A stretch of DNA of 64,000 bases, from contig NZ_SDLR01000003.1 of assembly GCF_004522215.1 (NCBI RefSeq), positions 496,001 to 560,000 on the forward strand, written 5' to 3'. A model generated the notes under the pieces. The model had not been told where the DNA came from. It ran no database searches and was given only the letters and a program-made list of their open reading frames with translations. A program made the translations under genes and the position numbers. Origin of the DNA: Ammoniphilus sp. YIM 78166 (GTDB taxonomy: Bacteria > Bacillota > Bacilli > Aneurinibacillales > RAOX-1). Shown in pieces: positions 43,009 to 51,704 of the stretch; position 1 is the stretch's first letter, and each line of letters opens with the position of its first letter.

Positions 43009-43818
43009 ATGCCCGAATTACCGGAAATGGAGACCTATCGCACCCTCCTGACCGAGAAAATGGCAGGTAAGACGATTACCAAAGTGGAGATCAACAGAGA
43101 AAAATCGGTGAACACTACGGTGGACTTTTTTATTCACCATGTAACAGGTTCGCGAGTTGATTTTATTTCAAGGAGAGCCAAACACCTTCTTTTTCATTTA
43201 GATAATAACTATGTCTTGCTACTGCATCTTATGCTCGGGGGATGGATGTACTGGGGAACACCAGCCGATCGGCCTTCGAGGAACTTTCAGGTGATCTTGA
43301 GCTTCGGGGAGTATCAGCTTTATTTCATTGGGCTGCGTTTAGGCTACCTTCATTTGATTCCTTCGGCAGAAGTCGAGGAACGCTTCGCAGCACTCGGTCC
43401 AGAACCCTTGTCCCCAACCTTTACTGCGCAGGCATTAATGGAGAGATTCAAGGGTAAAAGAGGCAAGCTAAAAATGAAATTGGTGGATCAATCGTGGATC
43501 TCAGGGATAGGAAACTGCTATAGTGACGAAATCTGTTTTCATGCAGGATTGTTGCCTGATAAGGCTATCCAAAGCCTAACGAACACTCAAATGGAGCAGT
43601 TGTCTCGATCAATACCAACTGTACTTCAGGAGGCGATACGCTGGGGGGGCTATATGGAATATCCCCTGTTCAAGGAGGATCGTCTCACCGGTGGATATAA
43701 CGACCAGTGCAAAGTCTATGATCGAGAGGGAGAACCTTGTTTTCGTTGTAGCCAGTTCATACAAAAAGAAGAAATTTCCTCCCGGAAAACGTTTTTTTGT
43801 ACACATTGTCAGGAATAG
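43009..43818 (+). CDS. Fpg/Nei family DNA glycosylase/AP lyase
   Basis: A 269-aa base-excision enzyme. AAGGAGGG before the ATG gives the required N-terminus MPELPEMETYR (catalytic Pro2 and Glu3). The H2TH region includes DQSWISGIGNCYSDEICF, and the C-terminal zinc finger CFRCSQFIQ...FFCTHCQ is complete. HLMLGGWMYW is the void-filling loop region. It is divergent from canonical MutM (for instance PEMETY instead of PEVET), so the preferred lesion is not certain. Confidence 0.9.
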   Translation: MPELPEMETYRTLLTEKMAGKTITKVEINREKSVNTTVDFFIHHVTGSRVDFISRRAKHLLFHLDNNYVLLLHLMLGGWMYWGTPADRPSRNFQVILSFGEYQLYFIGLRLGYLHLIPSAEVEERFAALGPEPLSPTFTAQALMERFKGKRGKLKMKLVDQSWISGIGNCYSDEICFHAGLLPDKAIQSLTNTQMEQLSRSIPTVLQEAIRWGGYMEYPLFKEDRLTGGYNDQCKVYDREGEPCFRCSQFIQKEEISSRKTFFCTHCQE

Positions 43819-43837
43819 TGGGAAAGGAAGGGATAGG

Positions 43838-44050
43838 ATGGAGAACCGTGAGCCATGCTTGGAATGCGGCGGGCCTGTAGATGAATTAGTCTACGCCGTG
43901 TACTGGGGCAAAGATGATCCTAAAAAGGGGATCCAACAAGATGATATAGCTGGATTCTTGTGTGATCGTTGCCGAGAAAAGAAAAAAGTAAAAAGCATGA
44001 AGAATCGAAACGAACTTCATAAATTAGCGGCTCTGAAAAACTTGCTATAG
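43838..44050 (+). CDS. hypothetical zinc-ribbon-like protein (70 aa)
   Basis: AAAGGAAGGGA precedes the ATG, 20 bp after the glycosylase gene. CLECGG near the N-terminus and CDRC in the middle form a possible four-Cys zinc site; the tail is lysine-rich (EKKKVKSMKNRNELHK). Probably a small nucleic-acid-associated protein; not recognised. Confidence 0.72.
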   Translation: MENREPCLECGGPVDELVYAVYWGKDDPKKGIQQDDIAGFLCDRCREKKKVKSMKNRNELHKLAALKNLL

Positions 44051-44068
44051 ATGCTGGGGGAGAGTCAT

Positions 44069-44299
44069 GTGGGGAAAGCGGTTTTTATCAAGTATTTACT
44101 GATCTCCTTCGTCTTGATTGAGATGCTGGAATGGTCACTTCTGTTCTGGGGAGCACCATCCTATCTGGAGCAGTCTCAGCACCGCGGATATGTCATCCTA
44201 TTCACAGTCTGGTCAGGGATTATCGGGGCACCTATTATGGCCTTGTTGTTGTTCGGGATGAAAAAACGAAAAACAGAAAAAGAAAAACCGAAGATGTGA
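44069..44299 (+). CDS. small membrane protein (76 aa)
   Basis: A GTG start fits GGGGGAGA with 5-nt spacing; the longer frame from 44051 lacks an RBS. Two transmembrane segments (about 5-25 and 36-60) and a basic tail KKRKTEKEKPKM. Unknown. Likely the last gene of the operon starting with the glycosylase gene; the bidirectional terminator overlaps its end. Confidence 0.65.
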   Translation: MGKAVFIKYLLISFVLIEMLEWSLLFWGAPSYLEQSQHRGYVILFTVWSGIIGAPIMALLLFGMKKRKTEKEKPKM

Positions 44300-44322
44300 A
44301 TCGTTCATCTTCGGTCTTTTCT
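44287..44322. terminator. bidirectional intrinsic terminator
   Basis: Perfect 10-bp ACCGAAGATG / CATCTTCGGT with a 9-nt loop and CTTTTCTTTTTC downstream. A-rich flanks serve the opposite strand. Confidence 0.88.
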
Positions 44323-44328
44323 TTTTCT

Positions 44329-44904
44329 TTAATACTTGCTATCAGGATGGTACGTGAGATCCAGGAATTGTTCAATCCGATTGGTCAGCTCCTGGGCCGT
44401 GCTGGCTAAATCATAATTGGGGATGACAATGTCACACTTCGACTGGTATTCCATGATCTGTTCGTAGTGGCTGAGGTGGCGTTGAATTGTGGCTTCGTCA
44501 TCTCCGCGCTCTTGCTGGCGTGCAATGACCGTGTCTCTATCTGCATAAACGAAGATAGTCAGATGCTTAGAGAAAATGTTCTTAAAGATCTCACAGCCCT
44601 CGGGGCTTAGAATGGCAAAAAAACTGCCCGCTTCATTAAGCAGCCGCTCGCAGTCGGATCGCTTAATCCCATAACGGTAACCATCTGCTTGTACGACCTC
44701 AATGAATTCCAGGTTATTCTCGAGCTGAATAAATTCCTCCGGGGAAACAAAATAATATTCCTTCCCATGGGTTTCCTTCCCGCGCTTGGGGCGTGTCGTA
44801 TAAGAGACGACTCTAGGGATTTGAAAGGTAATACCCATGGCCTCAGCCAATGTAAAACGTCCGGATCCGTCGGGGCCAACAAATAATAACGCTCTTCCAT
44901 CCAT
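44329..44904 (-). CDS. guanylate kinase-like protein with altered P-loop
   Basis: A 191-aa protein of the guanylate kinase fold: LLFVGPDGSGRFTLAEAM replaces the usual GPSGxGKxT, with the catalytic Lys changed to Arg. The GMP-binding region SYTTRPKRGKETHGKEYYFVSPEEF is kept. The lid region ARQQERGDDEATIQRHLSHYEQ is also typical. RBS AGGAGGCG precedes the ATG. Probably a paralogue rather than the essential Gmk; catalytic activity is doubtful or altered. Divergent from fruR. Confidence 0.82.
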   Translation of the reverse strand: MDGRALLFVGPDGSGRFTLAEAMGITFQIPRVVSYTTRPKRGKETHGKEYYFVSPEEFIQLENNLEFIEVVQADGYRYGIKRSDCERLLNEAGSFFAILSPEGCEIFKNIFSKHLTIFVYADRDTVIARQQERGDDEATIQRHLSHYEQIMEYQSKCDIVIPNYDLASTAQELTNRIEQFLDLTYHPDSKY

Positions 44905-45135
44905 ATTTCATCGCCTCCTAGAATAAAGATATGAACTCCAAACGAAAGTTCAGAGTTGTATGAATAATATATTACATTGCGCCATTGGCTAAGTCAATAC
45001 AAATGAGGAAAAATAGGGGAAAAGTAACAGCTTTCAATGACAGAAATTGAACAAAAAATGACTTGTTTTGAATGAATGTGGTTGAATATAGAAAATAATG
45101 ATTGATATTTATTGTTTTTTTAGATATTATGAGAT

Positions 45136-45162
45136 CAATCAATCACAAACAGTCATTGATTG
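45136..45162 (+). promoter_or_regulatory. inverted repeat upstream of fruR
   Basis: CAATCAAT ... ATTGATTG (8-bp arms, 11-bp gap), ending 8 bp before the AAGGAG RBS. A candidate FruR autoregulatory operator or leader hairpin. The 44.9-45.13 kb DNA ahead of it is AT-rich, with several TTGAA words and no ORF. Confidence 0.5.
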
Positions 45163-45187
45163 TTTAGGAAGGAGCGTAAAAGAGAAC

Positions 45188-45940
45188 GTGTTAACTCCTG
45201 AACGTCATCAAATGATTATCCATCTTTTGAAGACCAAAGATGTCGTTAGACTACAAGAGCTAGTGGACTTGACTGGTGCTTCAGAATCTACCATTCGGCG
45301 AGACCTAAGTGAATTGGAAGAAAAGAAAATCTTAAAGCGAGTTCATGGAGGCGCTTCCATCCTTCATCGGAAACTAGAGGAACCTAGCATTCAAGAAAAA
45401 GTCATTCGCCATGAACAGGAAAAGGTAGCCATTGCCCGATTTGCTGCAGGATTGGTTCAAGAAGGCGATACGATCTATCTCGATGCAGGAACCACGACCT
45501 ATCAGATGGTACCGTACTTGCATGAAAGCATCGCTGTGGTGACCAATTCCATTCAAATTGGCGTAGAGCTTCTCAAACGTAACATTCGCACGTTTTTGCT
45601 AGGAGGAGAGCTTAAGCCCGGAACGTTGGCATTAGTAGGGCCCGAGGCGATCCGTGGTATTGGTCAATACCGATTTGATAAATGCTTTCTCGGGATGAAC
45701 TCAGTGCACGATAAGTACGGCCTAACCACTCCTGATCCGGATGAAGCTTATATCAAGCAGTTAGCCCTTCACTATTCCGATGAGAAGTTTGTCGTGTGCG
45801 ATTCCAATAAATTTTCCCAAGTTTCATTCGCCAAGGTAGCCGACTTAGATCAAGTCACAATCATCACAAATGATGGATTAGATGAGGATGAACGGACAAA
45901 ATATGGGAAACTAACTCAACTACAAGTGGTGAAATCATGA
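45188..45940 (+). CDS. fruR: DeoR family fructose operon regulator
   Basis: A 250-aa repressor. The GTG start gives the usual VLTPERHQMIIHLLKTKDVVRLQELVDLTGASESTIRRDL helix-turn-helix; GGAAGGAG lies 13 nt upstream, a long spacing. The C-terminal sugar-phosphate sensing domain contains DAGTTTYQMVPYL, LLGGELKPGTLALVGPEA and FLGMNSVHDKYGLTTPDPDEA. Fructose-1-phosphate is the expected inducer. Its stop overlaps the fruK start by 4 bp. Confidence 0.92.
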   Translation: MLTPERHQMIIHLLKTKDVVRLQELVDLTGASESTIRRDLSELEEKKILKRVHGGASILHRKLEEPSIQEKVIRHEQEKVAIARFAAGLVQEGDTIYLDAGTTTYQMVPYLHESIAVVTNSIQIGVELLKRNIRTFLLGGELKPGTLALVGPEAIRGIGQYRFDKCFLGMNSVHDKYGLTTPDPDEAYIKQLALHYSDEKFVVCDSNKFSQVSFAKVADLDQVTIITNDGLDEDERTKYGKLTQLQVVKS

Positions 45941-46848
45941 TTTATACTTTAACGCTTAATCCCTCTATTGATTATCATATTCGCCTTCACTCGTTTTCTG
46001 AAGGCGTGATTAATCCCGTAACCGAGGAATGGAAAGATGCCGGAGGAAAAGGAATTAATGTCTCCAAGGTGCTAAACGTGCTTGGGATGGATAGCATGGC
46101 TTTAGGTTTTATCGGAGGATTTACTGGTGCCTTTATTCAACAACAAGTGGAGACTCTAGGTATTTCACACCAATTTATTGCTGTTTCAGGGGATTCGAGA
46201 ATTAATGTGAAAATGAAAGCAGCAACGGAAACGGAATTTACAGGAATCTCTCCTATCATATCTTCCGAAGCTATGGACCAGCTTATGGACCAGATCAGAA
46301 CGTTAGATCATGCTGATTTTCTAGTTTTAGCAGGAAGCGTCCCTGCCAGCCTGCCGCCAGACATCTATCAAATGATAATGCATGAGGTCAAAGGCAAAGG
46401 GGTACGCGTGTTTCTAGATGCCAAAGGAAAAGCGCTTGAGCAAAGTTTGGCCAGCCGACCCTTCTTAATAAAACCCAACCACCATGAGTTAGGGGAGTTA
46501 TTTGCAACGACAATAGAGACACCCGAACAAGCGGTTCACTATGGGCGAGAGGCGGTCAATCGGGGAGCTCAGAACGTGATTGTCTCCCTGGCCGGTAAAG
46601 GGGCGGTATTTATTAATCAAGAAGTAGCCTATGTTGCCGAGATCCCTCCTACTCGCCCCGTGAATTCCATCGGCGCAGGAGATTCCATGGTAGCTGGTTT
46701 TCTCTATGCTTATGTAAAAGATTTCGAGATCAAAGAAGCGTTCCGCTATGCGGTAGCCGCCGGCAGTACAACGGCTCTTTCCCAGGGTTTTTGTACACCG
46801 GAAAAAATACATGCCTTTATACCATCCATTACCATTAATCTTATTTGA
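45937..46848 (+). CDS. fruK: 1-phosphofructokinase
   Basis: A 303-aa PfkB-family kinase converting fructose-1-phosphate to fructose-1,6-bisphosphate. Motifs: LNPSIDYHIRL, DAGGKGINVSKVLNVLG, KPNHHELGELF, and the C-terminal anion-hole/base SIGAGDSMVAGFLYAYV. It overlaps fruR by ATGA and is 18 bp from fruA. Tagatose-6-phosphate kinase is the close alternative, but context settles it. Confidence 0.95.
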   Translation: MIYTLTLNPSIDYHIRLHSFSEGVINPVTEEWKDAGGKGINVSKVLNVLGMDSMALGFIGGFTGAFIQQQVETLGISHQFIAVSGDSRINVKMKAATETEFTGISPIISSEAMDQLMDQIRTLDHADFLVLAGSVPASLPPDIYQMIMHEVKGKGVRVFLDAKGKALEQSLASRPFLIKPNHHELGELFATTIETPEQAVHYGREAVNRGAQNVIVSLAGKGAVFINQEVAYVAEIPPTRPVNSIGAGDSMVAGFLYAYVKDFEIKEAFRYAVAAGSTTALSQGFCTPEKIHAFIPSITINLI

Positions 46849-46866
46849 TAAGAGGGGTGTTACGTC

Positions 46867-48756
46867 ATGAAGATTACCGATTTGCTCAAGGAAGAGACTA
46901 TGGTCTTGTCTCTTACCGCCAAAACCAAGCAAGAGGTTTTGGATGAACTTATCAATCAGTTGGATCGAGCGGGACGATTGACGGATAAGGTCAAGATGAA
47001 AGAAGCTATTATGGCCAGAGAATCCCATGCCTCTACGGGGATTGGAGAAGGGATTGCGATCCCCCATGCTAAAACCGCTGCGGTGAAAACACCGAGTATC
47101 GCCTATGGCTTTTCTAAAGACGGAATCGATTTTGATTCGCTGGATGGTCAAAAAGCCCATTTGTTTTTTATGATTGCCGCAACAGAAGATGCTAACCAAG
47201 CTCACTTGCAAACCTTGGCTCGACTGTCGCAGCTTCTCATGGACGAAGATCTTCGCGATCAATTGCGGGCGGCAATGAGCAAAAGAGAGATTCTAGAAGC
47301 CATTGCTTCAAAAGAAAGAGAATTGGATCAAGATGAAACCCAAGAGGAAGAGGCAACTCCAACGAAGGAATCCAAGGTCCTAGCCGTGACCGCGTGTCCG
47401 ACAGGAATTGCTCACACATATATGGCTGCTGATGCCTTGAAAAAGAAAGCAGCCCAAATGGGCGTTGCCATTAAAGTGGAGACCAATGGTTCCGAAGGAG
47501 TAAAGAATCGTCTTACCGATGAGGATATCGCCGACGCCACAGCCATTATTGTAGCGGCGGACAAGCAAGTAGAGATGGACCGGTTCAAAGGAAAAGTGGT
47601 GATTGAAGTTCCTGTAGCCCACGCGATCCGCAACACGGAAGAGTTGATCACCAAAGCGGTGAAGCAAGATGGAGGCGTGTATGAAGGCGGTGCAGGCTAT
47701 ACGAATAAGGTAGTTGAAGCTAAAGCAGAACAAAAAGGAAAGCAGAACGCCTTCTATCGCCACCTGATGAATGGGGTATCGAATATGCTCCCGTTTGTTG
47801 TAGGTGGAGGGATAATTATCGCCCTGAGCTTCATGTTCGGTATTAAAGCATTCGATCCAGAAGACCCTTCTTTCCATCCTTTTGCGAAAGTCTTGATGGA
47901 TATTGGCGGCGGTACAGCCTTTGGACTAATGGTTCCCATTCTAGCTGGCTTTATTGCCATGAGTATCGCTGACCGTCCAGGCCTAGCCCCAGGTATGGTA
48001 GGAGGAATGCTCGCCTCGACAACAGGTGCAGGATTCTTAGGAGGGATTATTGCCGGTTTTCTTGCCGGGTATATCGTGGTCGCGTTAAGGAAGGCTCTAG
48101 CTGGAATGCCAGCAACACTTGAAGGCCTAAAACCTATGCTACTCTATCCGCTATTAGGCATTCTGCTCACCGGCCTCGCGATGATCTACATCATTTCCGA
48201 ACCCGTGGCTGCTATGAACGCAGGCCTTAGCAATTGGCTGCAAGGCATGGGAACGGCCAATGCCGTCATCTTGGGTGTTGTATTAGGAGCGATGATGGCC
48301 TTTGATATGGGCGGTCCATTGAATAAAGCAGCGTTCACCTTTGGTATTGCGATGATTGCAGATGGGAATTATATGCCTCATGCGGCCATTATGGCTGCGG
48401 GGATGACGCCTCCATTAGGATTGGCCTTAGCAACCACATTGTTTAAGAACAAGTTTACTTCTGAAGAACGTCAAGCTGGAAAAACGGCCTATGTGCTTGG
48501 GGCTTCCTTTATTACAGAAGGAGCGATTCCTTTCGCAGCGGCGGATCCTACCCGTGTCATTCCTTCCATCGTGGTTGGATCTGCTGTGGCAGGTGCCTTA
48601 TCCATGCTATTCGGAGCCACCCTGCCTGCCCCTCACGGTGGATTGTTTGTTCTACCCGTAGTGGGGAATGTAGGAATGTACCTCGTAGCCATTGTCGCGG
48701 GTACTGTGGTGACCGCTTTAATGCTTAACATCTTAAAAAGAAAGATAGTTGAATAG
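46867..48756 (+). CDS. fruA: PTS fructose transporter subunit IIABC
   Basis: A 629-aa membrane permease that imports and phosphorylates fructose at C1. EIIA domain about 1-150 with His67 in IAIPHAK; EIIB about 170-270 with Cys177 in [18 protein letters not shown] from about 295 with eight or more helices, including [16 protein letters not shown] and [15 protein letters not shown] segments. Domain order A-B-C equals B. subtilis FruA. The phosphoryl donor HPr is encoded directly downstream. Confidence 0.96.
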   Translation: MKITDLLKEETMVLSLTAKTKQEVLDELINQLDRAGRLTDKVKMKEAIMARESHASTGIGEGIAIPHAKTAAVKTPSIAYGFSKDGIDFDSLDGQKAHLFFMIAATEDANQAHLQTLARLSQLLMDEDLRDQLRAAMSKREILEAIASKERELDQDETQEEEATPTKESKVLAVTACPTGIAHTYMAADALKKKAAQMGVAIKVETNGSEGVKNRLTDEDIADATAIIVAADKQVEMDRFKGKVVIEVPVAHAIRNTEELITKAVKQDGGVYEGGAGYTNKVVEAKAEQKGKQNAFYRHLMNGVSNMLPFVVGGGIIIALSFMFGIKAFDPEDPSFHPFAKVLMDIGGGTAFGLMVPILAGFIAMSIADRPGLAPGMVGGMLASTTGAGFLGGIIAGFLAGYIVVALRKALAGMPATLEGLKPMLLYPLLGILLTGLAMIYIISEPVAAMNAGLSNWLQGMGTANAVILGVVLGAMMAFDMGGPLNKAAFTFGIAMIADGNYMPHAAIMAAGMTPPLGLALATTLFKNKFTSEERQAGKTAYVLGASFITEGAIPFAAADPTRVIPSIVVGSAVAGALSMLFGATLPAPHGGLFVLPVVGNVGMYLVAIVAGTVVTALMLNILKRKIVE

Positions 48757-48769
48757 GAGGATTATTTAC

Positions 48770-49036
48770 ATGACAGAAAAAACCTTTACCATTACAAGCG
48801 AAGCAGGAATTCATGCAAGACCAGCAACCGCTCTTGTCCAAACAGCCACTAAGTTCACTTCCGACATTAAGCTGGAATACAAAAACAAGAGTATTAACCT
48901 GAAATCCATCATGGCTGTTATGTCCCTAGGCGTGCAGCAAGGCGGAGAAGTCAAGATCTCTGCAGAGGGTGTCGATGCTGAGGAAGCACTAGCTGCTCTT
49001 ACGGAAACCATCAAAAACGAAGCATTAGGTGAATAG
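48770..49036 (+). CDS. phosphocarrier protein HPr
   Basis: An 88-aa protein. TAGGAGG is 10 nt before the ATG. His15 lies in [10 protein letters not shown] (PTS phosphoryl transfer) and Ser46 in [13 protein letters not shown] (HPr kinase site), so it has both the transport and CcpA-cofactor functions of Firmicutes HPr. No ptsI follows. Its place in the fructose operon could mean a second, fructose-linked HPr or a relocated ptsH; the window cannot decide. Confidence 0.95.
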   Translation: MTEKTFTITSEAGIHARPATALVQTATKFTSDIKLEYKNKSINLKSIMAVMSLGVQQGGEVKISAEGVDAEEALAALTETIKNEALGE

Positions 49037-49044
49037 GAATAGTC

Positions 49045-49077
49045 AAAGGGCATCCCAAGTGGGTGCCCTTTTTCAAT
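49045..49077 (+). terminator. intrinsic terminator of the fru operon
   Basis: AAAGGGCATCCCA / TGGGTGCCCTTT (one G-U) with a 2-nt loop and TTTTTC. Confidence 0.9.
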
Positions 49078-49179
49078 AAGTCCCTCATTTCAAGACGAAA
49101 AGGAGGAGCTTATCGCCATACAAACACCCAATTGAGCCGGGGAGCCGACCTTGAAACTTATTTTGGGCAGATGCTCACA

Positions 49180-49938
49180 AAAAATCTGATATGCTCACGT
49201 ACCTGGTACCATTCCAAATTACTCATGCCATTTGATCACGAAACCGAGCGTTTTGCACCAAACCGATAATGATTCCAAGACCTCGCGAAGGTTTTTCGAG
49301 GTTTGGAGTAAATTTGGACTACTTTTTCTAAGAGCATCTAAACTTCGGGTTAGAGTCTCTGATTTTTAAGCTGCTTTTTTAAGTAATTTGGCTATTTTTT
49401 ATGATCCTTGTCCGTTCTCGAACCCCTTAACTGGCGTCCGGATCCGTTTGGTCACGAAAATTTGGTTTTGCTCACAGAAGGGTGACCGATGCTCACAAAA
49501 GGATGCCGTTTGCTCACATACCTGGTACAATTCCAAATAACCAGCATACTTTGATCACAAAACCGAGCGTTTTGCTCCCTAATCGATAATAATTACAATT
49601 AACTGGAGGACCTCTTTATGTTTTTTTGAGGTTGGGAGTGGATTTCGGTCTACTTTTTCTAAGAGCAATCTAACTTTGGTATAGAGTTTTCAATTTCAAG
49701 CTTCTTTTTTAGTAGTTCTACTTTTATTATCATCCCATGCCCACCACCAGATTATGAACACGAAATTTCTGATTTGCTCACGTACCTGGTGCGATTCCAA
49801 ATAACTTAGGGTACGACATTTTATCTCGAAACCCCAGGCCAGGTGGGCATGCCCTCCAGGGCACCGTCTCCAATTAAAATTTCCTTCTTTAGCTTTTCTC
49901 TTAAGGGGATTTTCATATAAACTGAGAATGACTCCAGG
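49180..49938 (-). repeat. long dispersed intergenic element, copy II (inverted)
   Basis: The reverse complement aligns through its whole length with 2838-3582. It keeps the hairpin GGGCATGCCC (about 49850), GACTCTAACCCGAAGTTTAG, GACGCCAGTTA and the word runs. On the + strand GCTCAC/GATCAC/GGTCAC/GCACC words start at 49173, 49193, 49234, 49255 and at 49450, 49470, 49491, 49512, 49553, 49574, so the spacings are 20, 41, 21 and 20, 21, 21, 41, 21. The whole 49.08-50.03 kb stretch has no credible gene. An 85-codon minus frame has no RBS and is not conserved in the third partial copy. Confidence 0.88.
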
Positions 49939-50086
49939 TAACTGGATGTTCAAAGGAATTCATCCTTTGTCATTTTTGGAGATATTTTGAACACTGTATT
50001 CCATAATTACCAGATATTATATAATAGAGATGAGGAAGGATATCCAACAAATGCCCTTCCTTATTAAGAGGAAGGGAGTGGGCTTT

Positions 50087-50539
50087 ATGGTTTGGTCTTA
50101 TCTCGAAGAAGTTGCCGACTTATGTCGTCCCCACGGCCTTACGATTTCTGGTCCAGATCAACTGAAGAAATGGTTAGAGGAAACCGAAGAGCATGTAGGA
50201 GTGGTAGTCACCGATAAGGATTCTAATATCGTTATGGTAAACAACGTGTTCGTGAAGGCAACAGGGTATACACCTGCGGAAGTGATCGGGAAAAACCCTC
50301 GCATGCTGCAATCTGGAGAGCATGATCATGAGTACTATAGGAACATGTGGAATAGCTTACTTGATAAAGGACACTGGGGTGGCTTGATTTGGGACCGACG
50401 CAAGGATGGAGGGATCTATCCCGAATGGTTGAGCATTTCCGTCCTTGAAAATGAAGTAGGGGAACCGTTGTACTATATCGCCTCTTTTATGGTCTGTGAG
50501 AAAAAAGCTTTATATAACAATGGAAAAGAAAGTACCTGA
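50087..50539 (+). CDS. stand-alone PAS domain protein
   Basis: A 150-aa protein. GGGAG about 8 nt before the ATG decides the start. One PAS domain (about residues 35-140): VVVTDKDSNIVMVNNVFVKATGYTPAEVIGKNPRMLQSG, then a PAC-like WGGLIWDRRKDGGIYPEWLSISVL. No kinase, GGDEF or DNA-binding output domain, so it must act through a partner; a Cys in the last strand (FMVCEKK) is of note. A terminator separates it from spoVK. Confidence 0.85.
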   Translation: MVWSYLEEVADLCRPHGLTISGPDQLKKWLEETEEHVGVVVTDKDSNIVMVNNVFVKATGYTPAEVIGKNPRMLQSGEHDHEYYRNMWNSLLDKGHWGGLIWDRRKDGGIYPEWLSISVLENEVGEPLYYIASFMVCEKKALYNNGKEST

Positions 50540-50567
50540 ACTAAAATATGCCGTACCCCCTATTCCT

Positions 50568-50605
50568 AAGGCTTGATTGTGATGAGGAGCAATTAAGCCT
50601 TTTCT
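50568..50605 (+). terminator. intrinsic terminator
   Basis: AAGGCTTGATTG / CAATTAAGCCTT (11 of 12 paired) with a 10-nt loop and TTTCTG. Confidence 0.78.
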
Positions 50606-50672
50606 GTTGCCTTTCACCTCTTTGGGCTCTTTCGCATATGATGCAGGTACGAAGGGAAAAGAGGTGACAGAC

Positions 50673-51632
50673 GTGACACGGCGTGTATTACCAAATGAAG
50701 CGCCCCATCGAATCAATGTGGTCATTAATCACGAATCCAAGAAAGTGAAAAATTTATCGGATTCCTTTTCTAAGATCCATCAAGGTGAATATGGCACGGC
50801 ACCACATGATCGCTTTGTTCAGGTTACAAAGGAACTAGATCGTCTTGTTGGAATGAAAGAGGTCAAAGACCTCATCTATGAAATCTATGCTTTGTTATTT
50901 ATCAACCAATGCCGAAAAAAACAGGGCTTGAAGGCAGACGGTCAAGTCCTGCATATGATTTTTAAAGGGAATCCCGGAACAGGGAAAACCACCGTCGCTC
51001 GCATCATTGGCAAGTTGTTTAAAGAAATGGGTGTACTCTCGAAGGGGCATCTCGTAGAAGTAGAAAGAGCAGACTTAGTAGGGGAATACATTGGACATAC
51101 AGCTCAGAAAACAAGGGATCATATCAAAAAGGCAATGGGCGGGATCCTCTTTATCGATGAAGCGTATTCATTAGCTCGCGGAGGAGATAAAGACTTCGGG
51201 AGAGAAGCCATAGACTGTTTAGTCAAAGGTCTGGAGGATTATCGCAATGATTTCATTTTGATCCTTGCTGGTTATTCAGGAGAAATGGATGAATTCTTAG
51301 CCTCAAACCCTGGTTTGCCTTCTCGATTTCCCGTGCAGGTACATTTTCCCGATTATAACCTCGAGGAACTCATGGGAATAGCGGAGATCATGTTAGAAGA
51401 ACGGGAGTATCAACTATCATCTTATGCTAGACAAAAACTGCGAAGACACTTAACTACACAAATGTCGAATCCACAAAGGACCTTTAGCAACGCGAGGCAT
51501 GTTCGAAATATCATTGAAAAGTCGATCCGCTATCAAGCCGTCCGGTTAATTCAAAAAGAAAACCCCAGCAAAGAGGAATTAATCACATTGGGTGCAGATG
51601 ATCTAAACTGTGAATCATCCGCCCTATGGTAA
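50673..51632 (+). CDS. spoVK: stage V sporulation protein K (CbxX/CfqX-type AAA ATPase)
   Basis: A 319-aa AAA+ ATPase. GAGGTGA is 5 nt before the GTG start. Walker A GNPGTGKTTVARIIGKLF, pore loop region LVGEYIGHTAQKT, Walker B GGILFIDEAYSL, sensor ILAGYSGEMDEFL and arginine finger in PGLPSRFP. SpoVK is needed in the mother cell for spore maturation. Placed two genes before hflX-ynbB-glnRA, as in B. subtilis apart from the inserted LCP gene. Confidence 0.92.
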   Translation: MTRRVLPNEAPHRINVVINHESKKVKNLSDSFSKIHQGEYGTAPHDRFVQVTKELDRLVGMKEVKDLIYEIYALLFINQCRKKQGLKADGQVLHMIFKGNPGTGKTTVARIIGKLFKEMGVLSKGHLVEVERADLVGEYIGHTAQKTRDHIKKAMGGILFIDEAYSLARGGDKDFGREAIDCLVKGLEDYRNDFILILAGYSGEMDEFLASNPGLPSRFPVQVHFPDYNLEELMGIAEIMLEEREYQLSSYARQKLRRHLTTQMSNPQRTFSNARHVRNIIEKSIRYQAVRLIQKENPSKEELITLGADDLNCESSALW

Positions 51633-51640
51633 TTACACCG

Positions 51641-51682
51641 AGGAATTTCGACGTGATCCGAGATTCCTCTTCTGTTATTTTG
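51641..51682 (+). terminator. intrinsic terminator of spoVK
   Basis: GAGGAATTTCG / CGAGATTCCTC stem with one mismatch, 8-nt loop, then TTCTGTTATTTTG. Confidence 0.75.
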
Positions 51683-51704
51683 TCGAATGTGATATGGTTA
51701 ATTT

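Noticed and set aside
50613..50642. Sigma-E promoter for spoVK (CATATGAT as -10)
   Set aside because: The -10 is plausible but no fitting -35 was found at 13-15 bp, so it was not annotated.
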